The position numbers and the translations under genes were made by a program. A stretch of 64,000 bases of DNA from Aureimonas sp. Leaf427 (lineage in GTDB: Bacteria; Pseudomonadota; Alphaproteobacteria; Rhizobiales; Rhizobiaceae): the NCBI RefSeq assembly GCF_001425485.1, contig NZ_LMQW01000053.1:160856-224855 (forward strand), written 5' to 3'. Below, piece by piece: positions 35,613 to 44,224 of this stretch. Under the pieces are notes generated by a model. The model was not told where the DNA came from. It ran no database searches and was given only the letters and a program-made list of their open reading frames with translations. The first letter of the stretch is position 1; each line of letters begins with the position of its first letter.

Positions 35613-36614
35613 ATGACCTACACCATCCTTCGCCGCGCGGCCCTCGCCGCCGGAACGGCTCTCGCGTCCGTTCTTGCCTTTGGATCCGGTCCCGCCGCGG
35701 CTGAGCCGGCAAAGCCGGAATGCATCGCCCCGGCCCAGCCGGGCGGCGGCTTCGACATCACTTGCAAGCTTGCCCAGGCCGCCTTGAAGGATTCGGGCGC
35801 ACTCGAGTCCATGCTCCGCGTTTCCTACATGCCGGGCGGCATCGGCGCCGTCGCGTACAACACGATCGCTGGCCAACGACGCGGGGAACCCGGCACCATC
35901 GTCGCATTCTCGGCCGGCTCTCTTCTCAACCTCGCACAAGGCAAGTTCGGCGCCCATACGGCCGCCGACGTGCGCTGGGTCGCCTCGGTCGGTACGGATT
36001 ACGGTGCGGTCGTTGTCGGCGCTGACTCGCCCTGGACTTCGCTGAAGGACATGATGGCTGCGATCAAGGCCGATCCGGCTAAAGTCGTCCTCGGGGCCGG
36101 CGGCACCATCGGAAGCCAGGATTGGACCAAGGCCGCACTGACGGCTCGTGCTGCCGGGATCGACCACAGGACCATGCGCTTCGTCGCCTTCGAAGGCGGC
36201 GGCGACTGTGCGACGGCCCTCCAAGGCGGGCACGTTCAGGTTTGCATGAACGACGTCGGTGACAGCCAGGCAGCGATCGACGGTGGCGCGCCGCTCAAGC
36301 TCCTGGCCATCTACTCGGCCGACCGTCTCACGGGCAAGCTCGCCGAAGTTCCGACCGCCAGGGAGCAGGGCTACGACATCGAGTGGCCGATCGTCCGCGG
36401 CTTCTACGTTGGCCCGGACGTATCGGACGCCGACTACCAGTGGTGGTCCGATGCCTTCGCCAAGTCGATGGCTGCGCCCGGCTACGCCAAGCTCCTCGAA
36501 GAGCGCAACCTCTTGCCCCTGCCGATGACGGGCGACGAACTGCGGAGCTTCGTCGACTCTCGCGTGGCGACCTACAAGGAGCTGGCGTCCAGCTTCGGCC
36601 TCATGGCCCAGTAA
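35613..36614 (+). CDS. tctC: Tripartite tricarboxylate transporter substrate-binding protein
   Basis: This 333-residue protein has a GGGAGG ribosome site and an N-terminal signal peptide ending in AAAEP. The mature part carries the TctC/Bug-family pattern: PAQPGGGFDITCKLAQAAL, VSYMPGGIGAVAYN, VVLGAGGTIGSQD, and FVAFEGGGDCATALQGGHVQV near the ligand-binding hinge. It delivers a carboxylate from the periplasm to the TctAB membrane complex. The cysteine-containing pocket segments (TCKLA, GDCAT) are a small variation from the typical Bug sequence. It begins the transporter operon tctC-tctB-tctA, followed by a methylisocitrate-lyase-like gene. Confidence 0.88.
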   Translation: MTYTILRRAALAAGTALASVLAFGSGPAAAEPAKPECIAPAQPGGGFDITCKLAQAALKDSGALESMLRVSYMPGGIGAVAYNTIAGQRRGEPGTIVAFSAGSLLNLAQGKFGAHTAADVRWVASVGTDYGAVVVGADSPWTSLKDMMAAIKADPAKVVLGAGGTIGSQDWTKAALTARAAGIDHRTMRFVAFEGGGDCATALQGGHVQVCMNDVGDSQAAIDGGAPLKLLAIYSADRLTGKLAEVPTAREQGYDIEWPIVRGFYVGPDVSDADYQWWSDAFAKSMAAPGYAKLLEERNLLPLPMTGDELRSFVDSRVATYKELASSFGLMAQ

Positions 36615-36626
36615 GGGACCGGAGCC

Positions 36627-37067
36627 ATGAGCAACGACAGAACTCTTGGGGGCTTGGCGGTGCTCATGGCCCTGGTGCTCGTCGCCTTCGGATGGGGCCT
36701 TGCGGCCCCCTTCGCCTACGAGCCCGTCGGACCCCGTGCCTTCCCGATGATCACGGCCATCCTGATCGGCGGTTGCGGACTGGTTCTGCTGGTCAAGGGC
36801 GGCGGTGCCATCGAGCCCAACGCGGCAGGCGTCAATCAGGGGATCCTCGGCATCGCCGTGACGCTTGTCGCCTATGCGCTCTTGTTCCAGCCACTCGGGT
36901 TCGTCCTTTCGACGGCCCTAATGAGCTTCGTCGTGGCGCGCATCTTTGGTGCGAATTGGTGGCAGAGCGCGGCGACCGGCTTGGTCCTGTCGGTTGGCTC
37001 CTACCTTCTGTTCGACCACGGCCTCGACGTTGTGCTGCCGACCGGCGTCATGGGGGGTCTCCTCTGA
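36627..37067 (+). CDS. tctB: Tripartite tricarboxylate transporter small membrane subunit
   Basis: This 146-residue protein has four hydrophobic helices: LAVLMALVLVAFGWGLA, MITAILIGGCGLVLLV, ILGIAVTLVAYALLF and ATGLVLSVGSYLLF. The PxxFPMIT-like stretch after the first helix (RAFPMITA) is typical of TctB. It lies 12 bases after tctC, and its stop overlaps the tctA start (TGATG). It forms the membrane part with TctA, using ion-coupled import. Confidence 0.87.
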   Translation: MSNDRTLGGLAVLMALVLVAFGWGLAAPFAYEPVGPRAFPMITAILIGGCGLVLLVKGGGAIEPNAAGVNQGILGIAVTLVAYALLFQPLGFVLSTALMSFVVARIFGANWWQSAATGLVLSVGSYLLFDHGLDVVLPTGVMGGLL

Positions 37068-38608
37068 TGGAAACGCTCGGCTTTCTTCTTACGGGCTTCG
37101 CGGTCGCCGCGACGCCGCTGAACCTCGCGCTCGCCGCGCTCGGTGCCGTCGTCGGCACGATGGTCGGTGTCCTTCCGGGGCTCGGTCCGGTGAACGCCGT
37201 CGCCATGCTGGTGCCCGTCGTCTTCGCGCTCGGCCTGCCGCCTGAATCGTCCATGATCCTCATGGCGTCGATCTACATCGGCTCGGAATACGGCGGGCGC
37301 ATCAGCGCCATCCTCATCAACGTCCCGGGAGAGGCCTCCGCGGTGATGACGGCCCTCGAGGGCTATCCGCTGTCGCGACAGGGCAAGGCTGGCATCGCAC
37401 TGTCTCTTTCGGCTTGGACCTCGTTCGTTGGCTCGATGCTGGCGACCGTCGGCATCGTCCTCGCGGCACCCATCCTGTCGCGTTGGGCACTCGCTTTCGG
37501 CCCCGTGGAATACGTCGCCCTGATGGTGTTCGCCTTTGCCTCACTGGCAGGGCTTCTCGCTGACGAGCCCGTAAAGGCGCTGCTCGCGGTCGGCATCGGT
37601 TTGGCGCTTTCGACCGTCGGCATCGATCCGAACTCCGGTGTCTTCCGCTACACCTTCGACATGCCGAACCTCATCGACGGCATCCAGTTCGCCACGATCG
37701 TCATCGGCCTCTTCGCTATTTCCGAGCTTCTACTTCTTTACGAAAGCCACCGCGCTGGCATTCCGACCAAGGTCGAGCGCATGGGGCGCAGCCTCTTCAA
37801 CCTCGCCGAAATGCGCCTGACTTGGATGGCCACGCTTCGTGGCTCGGTCATCGGCTTCTTCATCGGCCTCCTGCCGGGCGCGGGCGGCACCGTCGGATCC
37901 GTTCTGGCCTATTCGACCGAGAAGCGGATCGTCGAACGCCAGGATCCGGAAGGGGCATGCTTCGGGCGCGGTGACCTGCGGGGCCTAGCCTCCGTCGAAG
38001 CCGCCAACAACAGCGCATCAAACTCCAACTTCATTCCCATGCTGACGCTCGGCATCCCGAGTTCGGGGACAACGGCGATCATGCTGGGCGTGCTGACGCT
38101 CTACAACATCACGCCAGGCCCGGTGCTCTTCACCAGCCAGCCGGAGCTTGTCTGGGGTCTGATCGCTTCGCTGTTCATCGGCAACGTCATGCTGCTCGCG
38201 ATGAACATCCCGTTCGTCGGCCTGTTCGCCCGCATGCTTTCCGTACCCGCCTGGACGCTCGTTCCCTTCATCGTCGTCGTCAGCGCGGTCGGCGTCTACT
38301 CCGGCAAGTCGGCGGACTTCGACCTCGTCCTGATGGTCGCCGTCGGCGTCATCGCCTGGTGGCTGCGCAAGCTGTCGGTGCCGATGGCGCCGCTGATCCT
38401 CGGCTTCGTCCTCGGCAAGATCCTGGAGCAGAACCTCCGGCGCGCCCTGTCCCTGTCGGCCGGCGAGGTCTCGATCCTCTGGTCGAGCTGGATCGCCATC
38501 GTGCTGTGGTCGGCGGCCGTTCTGATGCTGGTCGTGCCGCTTGTGCTCGCCCGGTACAGGGACCGAACTGCGGTCCTCGCCGTCGATGCCAAGCTGCCTC
38601 AGGAATAA
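37067..38608 (+). CDS. tctA: Tripartite tricarboxylate transporter large permease
   Basis: The ATG at 37067 overlaps the tctB stop and gives 513 residues, the normal TctA size. About twelve hydrophobic segments are visible. Conserved motifs include VGVLPGLGPVNAVAMLVP in the N-terminal half, the mirrored FFIGLLPGAGGTVGSVLAY in the second half, and VEAANNSASNSNFIPMLTLGIP, hallmarks of the DUF112/TctA family. It transports citrate-like or other organic acids with the TctC binding protein. A methylisocitrate-lyase-like gene follows 25 bases later, hinting at a C7 or related acid as substrate. Confidence 0.92.
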   Translation: METLGFLLTGFAVAATPLNLALAALGAVVGTMVGVLPGLGPVNAVAMLVPVVFALGLPPESSMILMASIYIGSEYGGRISAILINVPGEASAVMTALEGYPLSRQGKAGIALSLSAWTSFVGSMLATVGIVLAAPILSRWALAFGPVEYVALMVFAFASLAGLLADEPVKALLAVGIGLALSTVGIDPNSGVFRYTFDMPNLIDGIQFATIVIGLFAISELLLLYESHRAGIPTKVERMGRSLFNLAEMRLTWMATLRGSVIGFFIGLLPGAGGTVGSVLAYSTEKRIVERQDPEGACFGRGDLRGLASVEAANNSASNSNFIPMLTLGIPSSGTTAIMLGVLTLYNITPGPVLFTSQPELVWGLIASLFIGNVMLLAMNIPFVGLFARMLSVPAWTLVPFIVVVSAVGVYSGKSADFDLVLMVAVGVIAWWLRKLSVPMAPLILGFVLGKILEQNLRRALSLSAGEVSILWSSWIAIVLWSAAVLMLVVPLVLARYRDRTAVLAVDAKLPQE

Positions 38609-38633
38609 TGCTGGAAAGCGGAAGGACCCCGGC

Positions 38634-39539
38634 ATGAGCTACCTCGCCGATTTCGCCAATGCCGCTTCACCCGGCCAAAGGCTGAAGGAACGGCTCCGTG
38701 CTCCTGGCATCCTACGCTTACCAGCAGCGCACAACGGTCTTGCGGCCCTTCAGGCGAGGCGTGCCGGTTTCGAGGGCCTCTACCTATCGGGCGCAGCGAT
38801 GAGCGCGTCGATGGGGCTTCCGGACCTTGGCATCGTCACGGCTGCGGACGTCGGCTTCTTCGTTCGTCAGGTCGCGGGCGCTTCGGGGCTGCCCGTGATT
38901 GTGGACGCGGACACGGGTTTCGGCGAGGCGCTGAACGTCATGGCAACGGTGCGCGCCCTTGAAGCCGCGGGAGCCGCCGCTCTGCACATTGAAGACCAGA
39001 TCCTTCCTAAGAAGTGCGGTCATCTCTCCGACAAACGCTTGGCCGATCCGCGCGACATGGCAGCCAAGGTCGCGGCTGCCGTACGAGCGCGTCGAGACCT
39101 TCTCGTCATCGCCCGGACGGATGCGGTGGCAACCGAGGGACTCGATGGGGCCATCGCCCGAGCCCGACTGTACCTTGAGGCTGGCGCGGACGCGATTTTC
39201 CCCGAGGCACTGACGGACGCAGAGATGTTCCGCGGCTTCGCGAAGTCGCTGTCCGGCGTCCCACTGCTTGCCAACATGACGGAGTTCGGTCGGACGCCGC
39301 CCTTCACGGCAGCCGACTTCGAGGAGTTCGGATACGCCATGGTGATCTGGCCCGTCAGTTCGCTACGTGTCGCCGCGAAGGCGCAGGAGGACCTCTACGC
39401 TGCCATAGCACGCGACGGAGCGACAACGGCCATGCTGTCCCGCATGCAGACCCGCGCCGAACTCTACGCGGCGATTGGCTACTTCGACTATGAGGCACTC
39501 GACGGCCAGATCGCGAGGAGCACTGTTCCCCCGTCTTAA
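38634..39539 (+). CDS. Isocitrate lyase/PEP mutase family enzyme (methylisocitrate-lyase-like)
   Basis: The start MSYLADFAN at 38634 gives 301 residues. The TIM-barrel of the ICL/PEPM superfamily is clear: LPAAHNGLAALQA, GFEGLYLSGAAMSASMGLPD, VIVDADTGFGEALNV (metal-binding Asp), IEDQILPKKCGHL with the lyase Cys in KKCGH, and IARTDAVA. This active-site set is that of methylisocitrate lyase (PrpB), which splits 2-methylisocitrate to pyruvate and succinate, or of close 2,3-dimethylmalate or oxaloacetate-type lyases. No prpC or prpD is nearby. Its place at the end of the tctCBA operon suggests it acts on the imported acid. Confidence 0.82.
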   Translation: MSYLADFANAASPGQRLKERLRAPGILRLPAAHNGLAALQARRAGFEGLYLSGAAMSASMGLPDLGIVTAADVGFFVRQVAGASGLPVIVDADTGFGEALNVMATVRALEAAGAAALHIEDQILPKKCGHLSDKRLADPRDMAAKVAAAVRARRDLLVIARTDAVATEGLDGAIARARLYLEAGADAIFPEALTDAEMFRGFAKSLSGVPLLANMTEFGRTPPFTAADFEEFGYAMVIWPVSSLRVAAKAQEDLYAAIARDGATTAMLSRMQTRAELYAAIGYFDYEALDGQIARSTVPPS

Positions 39540-39680
39540 CCCCTGCGGGTCCCTGATCGGCTTGTCGACCCGAACCTGATCGATCGCTAATGCAAGGGTC
39601 ATCCACGGTTCAGGGTCCGGTCCGTAGACAGGGGCATCGAGATGGCCGGGTCTTCTGGTCATCGAACGAAGGACGCTCAC

Positions 39681-40037
39681 ATGAAGAAGTCCATCCTCAC
39701 GGCGCTCGCACTGACATTCCTGATGTCTCCGATGCTTGCGGCTTCTGAGGCGTCGGCTCAAAACCGCCCGGATCACGCACGCCAGGAGCTGCGTCAGGAT
39801 CGCCAGGAACTGCGCCAGGATCAGCGGGAGATCCGCAAGGGTCTGCGACAGGCGTCGAAGCCGTCCTGGCTGAAGCGAGGTGGCCGTTACGGCCGGGGCG
39901 GCAGCGAGGTCCGCGAGTACAAGCGTTACGGTTTGCGGGCGCCCGGGCGTGGTCAGCGCTGGGTTCGCTACGGGAACGACTATCTGCTAATCACCATCAC
40001 CAGTGGCGTGATCGCCAGTATCATCGCCGGGCGCTAA
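39681..40037 (+). CDS. RcnB-like exported protein
   Basis: This 118-residue protein starts at MKKSILTAL with a signal peptide cleaved near ASAQN. The mature part has a Gln/Arg/Glu/Asp heptad-like repeat (QELRQDRQELRQDQREI), then YGLRAPGRGQRWVRYGNDYLL and a final hydrophobic TSGVIASIIAG. This C-terminal block is typical of RcnB-family periplasmic proteins, some of which affect nickel or cobalt homeostasis. It stands alone, followed by a LysR gene remnant. Confidence 0.7.
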   Translation: MKKSILTALALTFLMSPMLAASEASAQNRPDHARQELRQDRQELRQDQREIRKGLRQASKPSWLKRGGRYGRGGSEVREYKRYGLRAPGRGQRWVRYGNDYLLITITSGVIASIIAGR

Positions 40038-40339
40038 AATCGCACTTGAGTTCCTGATCGACCTCGTGCTCGCCCATCCGGCTTTGCGGCTGTCGTCTGG
40101 TGAAGCGCCACAGGGCCATCGATAAGTGCAAACGCGAAAGGCTACTTTCAGGAAGCGCTGAAACCCTTGTGCACGTCAAAGCGGGATCGAATCTCGCCTT
40201 ATCAATCAATCCATTCTGATTGTTTCAGGCACGTGACTTCACGCCGAATCTCACGCGGATCAGTGACCACTGCGCACTAGTTTCGGATGCAGAATGTCCT
40301 TATATTGTGCTCAGTGATGAGACAGCGTGGTGGCGTTCG
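40038..40339. other. Intergenic region with LysR remnant and Rrf2 upstream region
   Basis: The first part holds a decayed LysR tail (40042-40125). The rest precedes the Rrf2 gene and includes an AT-richer stretch near 40290-40320 that may carry its promoter. No other gene was seen. Confidence 0.55.
40042..40125 (+). pseudogene. C-terminal remnant of a LysR regulator
   Basis: Starting 5 bases after the RcnB-like stop, 27 codons read ALEFLIDLVLAHPALRL, then SSGEAPQGHR and stop. This nearly repeats the C-terminus of the intact LysR at 44431-45348 (ALELLIDLVRADPAMRL, SAGETS). No other LysR sequence precedes it, so it is the tail of a deleted or recombined paralogue. Confidence 0.65.
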
Positions 40340-40828
40340 ATGATCCTCAAGAGCCAGGTCGAGTGGGCCCTGCACTGTTGCGCCATCCTCGCTGCCGTTC
40401 CGGAGGGGCGGTACCTGTCGACTAAGGCTCTGGCGGAGCTGCACGGCCTACCGAAGGAGTACCTGTCCAAGGCTCTCCAGAGCCTTTCGCAGGCAGGATT
40501 GGTGCTGACGACGCTTGGGCCGACGGGCGGCTATCGCTTAGCGAGGCCACCTTCGGAACTGAACTTTCTGGAAATCGTCGAGGCCGTCGAAGGCAAGTCG
40601 CGGACCTTCGTCTGCAACAACATCCGGGCCGCCAATCCTTGCCGTCCGGCCGGTCATTGCGACGACAAGCCATGCTCGATCGCCAAGGTGATGTGGGAGG
40701 CGGACGAAGCGTGGCGGGCGAAGCTGCGCAGCGTACGCCTGTCCGACATGGTGGAGACGCTGGCTTTGGACGTGCCGCCCGCGATCTGGCAGGGAACCTA
40801 CGATTGGGTGGTCAAGCGGGCGGGCTGA
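40340..40828 (+). CDS. Rrf2-family regulator with cysteine cluster
   Basis: The start MILKSQVEWALH at 40340 gives 162 residues. The N-terminal winged helix (LSTKALAELHGLPKEYLSKALQSL and GPTGGYRLARP) is typical of Rrf2. Four cysteines follow at about residues 95-116 with spacing CX8CX5CX4C. The first three resemble the iron-sulfur ligands of NsrR-type sensors, so it may sense nitric oxide or redox state, which is inference. Its 3' end overlaps the convergent MscS-CNBD gene by 17 bases. Possible targets are not evident nearby. Confidence 0.78.
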   Translation: MILKSQVEWALHCCAILAAVPEGRYLSTKALAELHGLPKEYLSKALQSLSQAGLVLTTLGPTGGYRLARPPSELNFLEIVEAVEGKSRTFVCNNIRAANPCRPAGHCDDKPCSIAKVMWEADEAWRAKLRSVRLSDMVETLALDVPPAIWQGTYDWVVKRAG

Positions 40829-42323
40829 CCCGGGCCGCGTCCTTTCGCACGAGTGCCTTGATCGTCCTCATCAGAGTCGGGATCTTCCGACGTCGATCCT
40901 CTGATTGTTCTTCGAAAGCATGCGAGGGCATGCGGTCTGCCAATTCTCGTGCGAGATCCTCCGCCAGACCCGGACGTTCGGCCAGGAGTTCGGCGATGAT
41001 CCCTTCTGGAATGGCGTAGACGGTGACAGGGGAGAGTGCCTCCATCCGGCAAAGTTCCACGGAGCCGGCGAGGAGACCCAGCTCGCCGAAGGCGTCGCCG
41101 GGTGAGAGGAACCTGACCGTCTGGCCACCCTGGAATATCTGAATCGTTCCCTCCCGGACGATCATCAGGCAGTCGAGGATCGCACCTTCCTCGGCCACGA
41201 CATCGCCTGCCGCGTAGGTGCGGGTCGAGGCAGCATCGGCGAGGCGTCGCTTCTCTTCCGGTTCGAGGCGCGAGAGGATCGGGACGGCGTCGATGAGCCT
41301 AAGCGCCGTGACGGGCGGCGGGGCGGCGGTTTCCTCCGTTGGAAGATCGGCGGTGATGATCCCTGCCGTCGGCGGAAGGGCAATGAGAAGACCCGCAGAC
41401 TTGCAGTGCCGATAGACCCGGTCGACGACCTCATTGCGGGCCGGCGTCCGGTGGGAGGGGCTGCGCACGGTGAACTGAAGCTCGACCTCCAGGGCAGTCG
41501 CATCCAGCTTGCGCACGGCCACCGCCGGCGGTGGATCACGCAGGATCGTGTTGCAGCTCGCGAGTGCGGATCGAAGAACCTCGACGATTATGGAGGGCAT
41601 CCTGGTCGGTGCGATGCGCAGCGTCATCACGAGGACATGCGCTTCAGCCGGTCGGTTGACATTCGTCAGCGCGAGCTTGGCCAGTATGCTGTTCGGCAGG
41701 ACCACGATGTTGCAGGTAGAGGTCAGGAGATGCGTCGAGCGCCAATTGCTCTCGACCACGCGTCCCTCCGTGCCGTCGCCGAGAAGGATCCAGTCGCCGA
41801 TGGCATAGGGTCGACCGATCGACAAGGCGATGCCGGAGAAGACGTCACCGAGCGTATTCTGGAGCGCAAGGCCAAGGATGATGGCGACGACGCCGGATGT
41901 GGCAACGAGCGTGCCGATCGGAACGGCAAAGACGAAGGCCAGCATGGCGGCCGCCGTGCCGAGATAGACGACACCGACGACGAGATCCTGCAACAGCCGG
42001 GCTTGGCGCGGATGTCCTTCGACGACGAGGTAGATCCGCACGAAGCCGATGAGAGCCCAGGCGAGATGCAGCCACCAAAGGAGCTTGGCGGCAGTGAGCG
42101 CTACGCTCTGCCAGCCGATCTCACCGTCGACGGTCCCGCGAGGCAGAATGTCGTGTCGCAGAAGGAGCCCGGTCATCGCGAGGAAGAAGGCGATCTGGAT
42201 CACAAGCCGTGAGGTGGCCCGCTCGGCGGGAATCAGATGCCAAACGAGGATGCCGATAAGGCCGACGGCGTTCAGCGCGACGATGCCGGACAGGAGGGTG
42301 GTGCTGAAGGCCATCGGAACCAT
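40812..42323 (-). CDS. MscS-family mechanosensitive channel with cyclic-nucleotide-binding domain
   Basis: This 503-residue protein (MVPMAF start at 42323; MAFSTT at 42314 is possible) has several N-terminal membrane helices. The MscS pore and beta domain follow (SGVVAIILGLALQNTLGDVFSGIAL, then RPYAIGDWILLGDGTEGRVVES and NIVVLPNSILAKLALTNV). A C-terminal CNBD at about residues 345-470 includes YAAGDVVAEEGAILDCLMIVREG and FLSPGDAFGELGLLAG, the phosphate-binding cassette-like segment. Channels of this build are gated or modulated by cyclic nucleotides in the inner membrane. The cassette here lacks the usual Arg-(S/T)-A, so nucleotide binding is uncertain. Confidence 0.82.
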   Translation of the reverse strand: MVPMAFSTTLLSGIVALNAVGLIGILVWHLIPAERATSRLVIQIAFFLAMTGLLLRHDILPRGTVDGEIGWQSVALTAAKLLWWLHLAWALIGFVRIYLVVEGHPRQARLLQDLVVGVVYLGTAAAMLAFVFAVPIGTLVATSGVVAIILGLALQNTLGDVFSGIALSIGRPYAIGDWILLGDGTEGRVVESNWRSTHLLTSTCNIVVLPNSILAKLALTNVNRPAEAHVLVMTLRIAPTRMPSIIVEVLRSALASCNTILRDPPPAVAVRKLDATALEVELQFTVRSPSHRTPARNEVVDRVYRHCKSAGLLIALPPTAGIITADLPTEETAAPPPVTALRLIDAVPILSRLEPEEKRRLADAASTRTYAAGDVVAEEGAILDCLMIVREGTIQIFQGGQTVRFLSPGDAFGELGLLAGSVELCRMEALSPVTVYAIPEGIIAELLAERPGLAEDLARELADRMPSHAFEEQSEDRRRKIPTLMRTIKALVRKDAARVSPPA

Positions 42324-42417
42324 TCACGCTTGAAGAGGAACGGCGACCGCGGCTTGCGGCGTCCAGAAGGGCGGAGCGGCCATGCTGGTTAGCGCCAGCA
42401 CCGCCGCTCCGTCGGCA

Positions 42418-42852
42418 TCAGGGCTTCATGGGACGGACGAGGGTCGTCTCGCTGGTGTCGACCACGAACACGGCGAGCAGACGGGCCGGCTCGGTCTGGC
42501 TGTCGTTGTCGCTCACCGCATGATGGTCGCCGGGATATTCCGAGAAGCTCTCTCCGGCCCGGTAGACCGTGACGGGCCCGTCATTGACCTGGTTGCGCAC
42601 CGCGCCCTCAAGGACGGTGGCGTAAATGAAGGCGGAGTCCGGATGGGTGTGCGCCTCCGAGTTGCCACCGGGGCCGTACTCGACGAGCACACCCTTCAGG
42701 CTTTTGCCCGGAACGTTCGGAAGCTCGTGCTCATAGACGACGGTGACCTTGGACGCCTTGCCTGTGTCGTGCGCTTCCGCCTCGATCGGGGTGGCAAGGA
42801 GCGCCGACAGTGCGGCGAGACCCGACAGGGCGGCGAGAGATGATCTGATCAT
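42418..42852 (-). CDS. Exported cupin-domain protein
   Basis: This 144-residue protein has an N-terminal signal peptide (LAALSGLAALSALLATPIEAEA). A single cupin barrel follows: VEYGPGGNSEAHTHPDSAFIYATVLEGAV carries the metal-binding HxH and Glu-like residue, and YPGDHHAVSDND the second motif His. Secreted cupins like this occur in many proteobacteria with no defined function; metal-dependent isomerase or dioxygenase activity is possible. It follows the NmrA-like and AhpD-like genes on the same strand and is probably controlled by the LysR protein at 44431. Confidence 0.8.
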   Translation of the reverse strand: MIRSSLAALSGLAALSALLATPIEAEAHDTGKASKVTVVYEHELPNVPGKSLKGVLVEYGPGGNSEAHTHPDSAFIYATVLEGAVRNQVNDGPVTVYRAGESFSEYPGDHHAVSDNDSQTEPARLLAVFVVDTSETTLVRPMKP

Positions 42853-42905
42853 GGAAACCTCACGGGTGATGAAGGAGTTGACGGTCGTGGTGGACGGTGC
42901 CGCCG

Positions 42906-43658
42906 TCAGCGGCGGACGGCGATCTTGAACCAGTCCTCGAAGGTGATCCGACCGAGCCGGGGATCGTCGTTCGAGACGAGCGACAGATCGTCGAGGCGAG
43001 CGCCGAAGTACTTGGCTTCGGGATCGGCCGTGACGGTACGCTCGTCGCTGATGGCCGTGAGGTATCGTGCGACCAGGTCGCTGAGGCGCGAGCGCTCCGG
43101 GCCGGCGATCTCAATTGTTCCGTTCGCCGGAGGAGCAAGAGCGACCTCCGCCATGACGTCGGCGACGTCATCGGATGCGATCGGCTGCACGAAGGCGGGC
43201 GACAAATGGACGGTCGTGCCGACCGTGCCGGACTGCACGATCCCGCCGAGGAACTCCATGAACTGCGTGGAGTGGACGATGGTGTAGGGAATGCCGCTTT
43301 CCTTGATCAGCCGTTCCTGGAGGAGCTTGCCGCGGAAGTAGCCGCTCTCCTGAAGCCGCTCCGTGCCGACGACGGACAGCGCGACGTGATGCTTCACGCC
43401 GGCCACGGCCTCGGCGGCCAAGAGGTTGCGGCCGGACGTTCCGAAGAAGTCGAGGACGTCCTGGTCCGCGAAGGAGGGCGAGTTGGCGAGGTCGATCACG
43501 ACCTGCGCGCCTTCCAAAGCCTCCGCCAAGCCCTTTCCGGTGATGGTGTCGACTCCCGTGTTTGGCGAGGCCGCTACGACCTCGTGTCCCTGGGCGCTGA
43601 GGCGTGTCACGGTCTTTGAGCCGATGAGGCCGGTGCCGCCGATGATGACGATCTTCAT
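42906..43658 (-). CDS. NmrA/SDR-like NAD(P)-binding protein
   Basis: This 250-residue protein starts with the Rossmann motif MKIVIIGGTGLIGSKTV (GGxGxxG). It continues with VVIDLANSPSF, VKHHVALSVVGTERLQESGYFRGKLLQE (an atypical-SDR stretch lacking the classic YxxxK but with GYFRGKLLQE), and TIVHSTQFMEFLG. It belongs to the NmrA/NAD(P)H-quinone-oxidoreductase-like (QOR2) atypical SDRs, which often act as redox sensors. The gene lies between a cupin and an AhpD-like gene. Confidence 0.82.
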   Translation of the reverse strand: MKIVIIGGTGLIGSKTVTRLSAQGHEVVAASPNTGVDTITGKGLAEALEGAQVVIDLANSPSFADQDVLDFFGTSGRNLLAAEAVAGVKHHVALSVVGTERLQESGYFRGKLLQERLIKESGIPYTIVHSTQFMEFLGGIVQSGTVGTTVHLSPAFVQPIASDDVADVMAEVALAPPANGTIEIAGPERSRLSDLVARYLTAISDERTVTADPEAKYFGARLDDLSLVSNDDPRLGRITFEDWFKIAVRR

Positions 43659-43729
43659 ACGTCTTCTCCGTTCGCAGCCGCCAGCGCGACCACGTTCCAG
43701 TTGTCGGGATGAGTGAGTTTGGCGCCGGC

Positions 43730-44209
43730 TTAGTTCAGGCCGGCCTTATCGAGGCCGTAGGCCTTGTCGGCGGAGCCGGGCACGCTCTTGAAGGCAATGC
43801 CAACGCGGTTCCAGCCGTTGATCGCCATGATCGAAAAGGTGAGGTCCGAGAGTTCCTTCTCGGAGAACTGACCGCGAACCCACTCGTAGAGTTCGTCGGG
43901 AACGCCACCTTCGGGCAGCTCCGTCAAAGCCTCCGTCCAGGCAAGAGCAGCGCGCTCGCGGGGCGCGAAGAGCGTCGACTCCCGCCAGATGGCGACATGG
44001 TGGAGGCGCAAGGGACGCTCGCCGTGGATCGTCGCTTCCTTCACATGCATGTCGACGCAGAAGGCGCATCCGTTGAGCTGCGAAGCGCGGATCTGCACGA
44101 GATCGTGGATCGAAGGTTCGATGACGCTCTTCGTCAGCGCGAGGCTGAACTCCATGAAGGCCTTGAAGAGGTCGGGGGATTGCTGGGCGTAGTTGATGCG
44201 AGGGCTCAT
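43730..44209 (-). CDS. AhpD-like carboxymuconolactone decarboxylase-family protein
   Basis: The start MSPRINYAQQ at 44209 gives 159 residues. The AhpD core is complete: helix VIEPSIHDLVQIRASQLNGCAFCVDMHVKEA has the CxxC redox pair and downstream His (CAFCVDMH). Such proteins are alkylhydroperoxidase-like or CMD-family enzymes using a thiol relay. It is the first gene of the minus-strand AhpD-NmrA-cupin group and is divergent from a LysR gene; repeated AAGGAT/ATCCTT half sites lie between them. Confidence 0.85.
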   Translation of the reverse strand: MSPRINYAQQSPDLFKAFMEFSLALTKSVIEPSIHDLVQIRASQLNGCAFCVDMHVKEATIHGERPLRLHHVAIWRESTLFAPRERAALAWTEALTELPEGGVPDELYEWVRGQFSEKELSDLTFSIMAINGWNRVGIAFKSVPGSADKAYGLDKAGLN

Positions 44210-44224
44210 CGGGCGTCTCCAATC

